Of a stretch of 64,000 bases of DNA, positions 63,937 through 64,000 are shown in pieces. The notes under the pieces were generated by a model that saw only the letters and a list, made by a program, of their open reading frames with translations, was not told the DNA's origin and did no database searches. Origin of the DNA: CAYXTC01 sp964479375 (GTDB lineage: Bacteria; Patescibacteriota; Minisyncoccia; Minisyncoccales; GWA2-38-27); the NCBI GenBank assembly GCA_964479375.1, contig CAYZKD010000001.1:8244-72243 (forward strand), given 5' to 3'. Position 1 is the stretch's first letter. Each line of letters starts with the position of its first letter. Both the position numbers and the translations under genes were made by a program.

Positions 63937-63962
63937 AATTACTACTGTTGTAAATACTCAAA

Positions 63963-64000
63963 ATGTCGCCTCTAATAGTTAAGCAAGATGTCGTCCGGAA
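63963..64000 (+). CDS. partial gene at the window edge
   Basis: An ATG at 63963 opens MSPLIVKQDVVR and runs off the end. Twelve codons are too few to identify. Position after rpsP would suit a KH-domain protein, rimM or trmD, but nothing in the sequence decides. Confidence 0.3.
   Translation, partial: MSPLIVKQDVVR

Overview
This is a 64 kb piece of a small-genome bacterial chromosome, most likely Candidate Phyla Radiation / Patescibacteria and probably Parcubacteria. The evidence is as follows. TGA is used as an ordinary stop, which argues against Gracilibacteria and SR1. The spc operon runs rpsE-rplO with no rpmD (L30), and rplK is not followed by rplA (L1). Several aminoacyl-tRNA synthetases lack accessory domains. 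Genes are packed end to end with almost no Shine-Dalgarno sequences, and many operon joints read TAATTATG. The assignment is inference from gene content; no rRNA gene is present to confirm it.

Layout. 1-8290: S10-spc operon (rplV tail to rplO), secY, adk, map. 8356-16724: a GT2 glycosyltransferase, a GalT-like enzyme, a pilin-LamG protein, tpiA, a YkuK-like protein, alaS, a PilM/FtsA-like ATPase and a membrane partner. 16769-20716: infA, rpmJ and the alpha operon, then rplM-rpsI. 20832-21533: a decayed Cas4/RecB-like nuclease. 21522-32728: a PEGA protein, murA, two mreB paralogues, holB, frr, a site-2 protease, proS, gatCA and a membrane HEPN-like protein. 32774-35845: accessory stretch with three tRNA genes (initiator tRNA split by a group I intron), a cysteine-rich secreted protein between repeated hairpins, a candidate antisense small RNA and an orotate phosphoribosyltransferase-like gene. 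35898-49642: pheST, gyrB with two inteins, secE-nusG-rplK, a dTMP-synthesis cluster (dCMP deaminase, dUTPase fusion, tmk, thyX with intein) and gatB. 49815-60734 on the minus strand: miaA, miaB, an unknown membrane protein, thrS, a GH130-like protein and dnaE with an intein. 60823-64000: rnhB, rpmF behind two exact 200-bp repeats, nusB, rnc, rpsP and a partial gene.

How the parts fit. Most of the window is core information processing: ribosome, secretion, transcription, replication, tRNA charging and modification. The most unusual items are (i) a palindromic repeat family of four copies, two of whose sites sit at gene ends next to an exact duplicate of that gene end; (ii) four inteins in GyrB, ThyX and DnaE; (iii) a dUTPase carrying a C-terminal deaminase-like domain that has lost its zinc ligands; (iv) a group I intron in an initiator tRNA with an atypical elbow and C33; and (v) back-to-back promoters driving a short antisense RNA and an SD-equipped nucleotide-salvage gene. 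Promoters upstream of single genes often place the -10 box 5-11 nt before the ATG, suggesting leaderless mRNAs.
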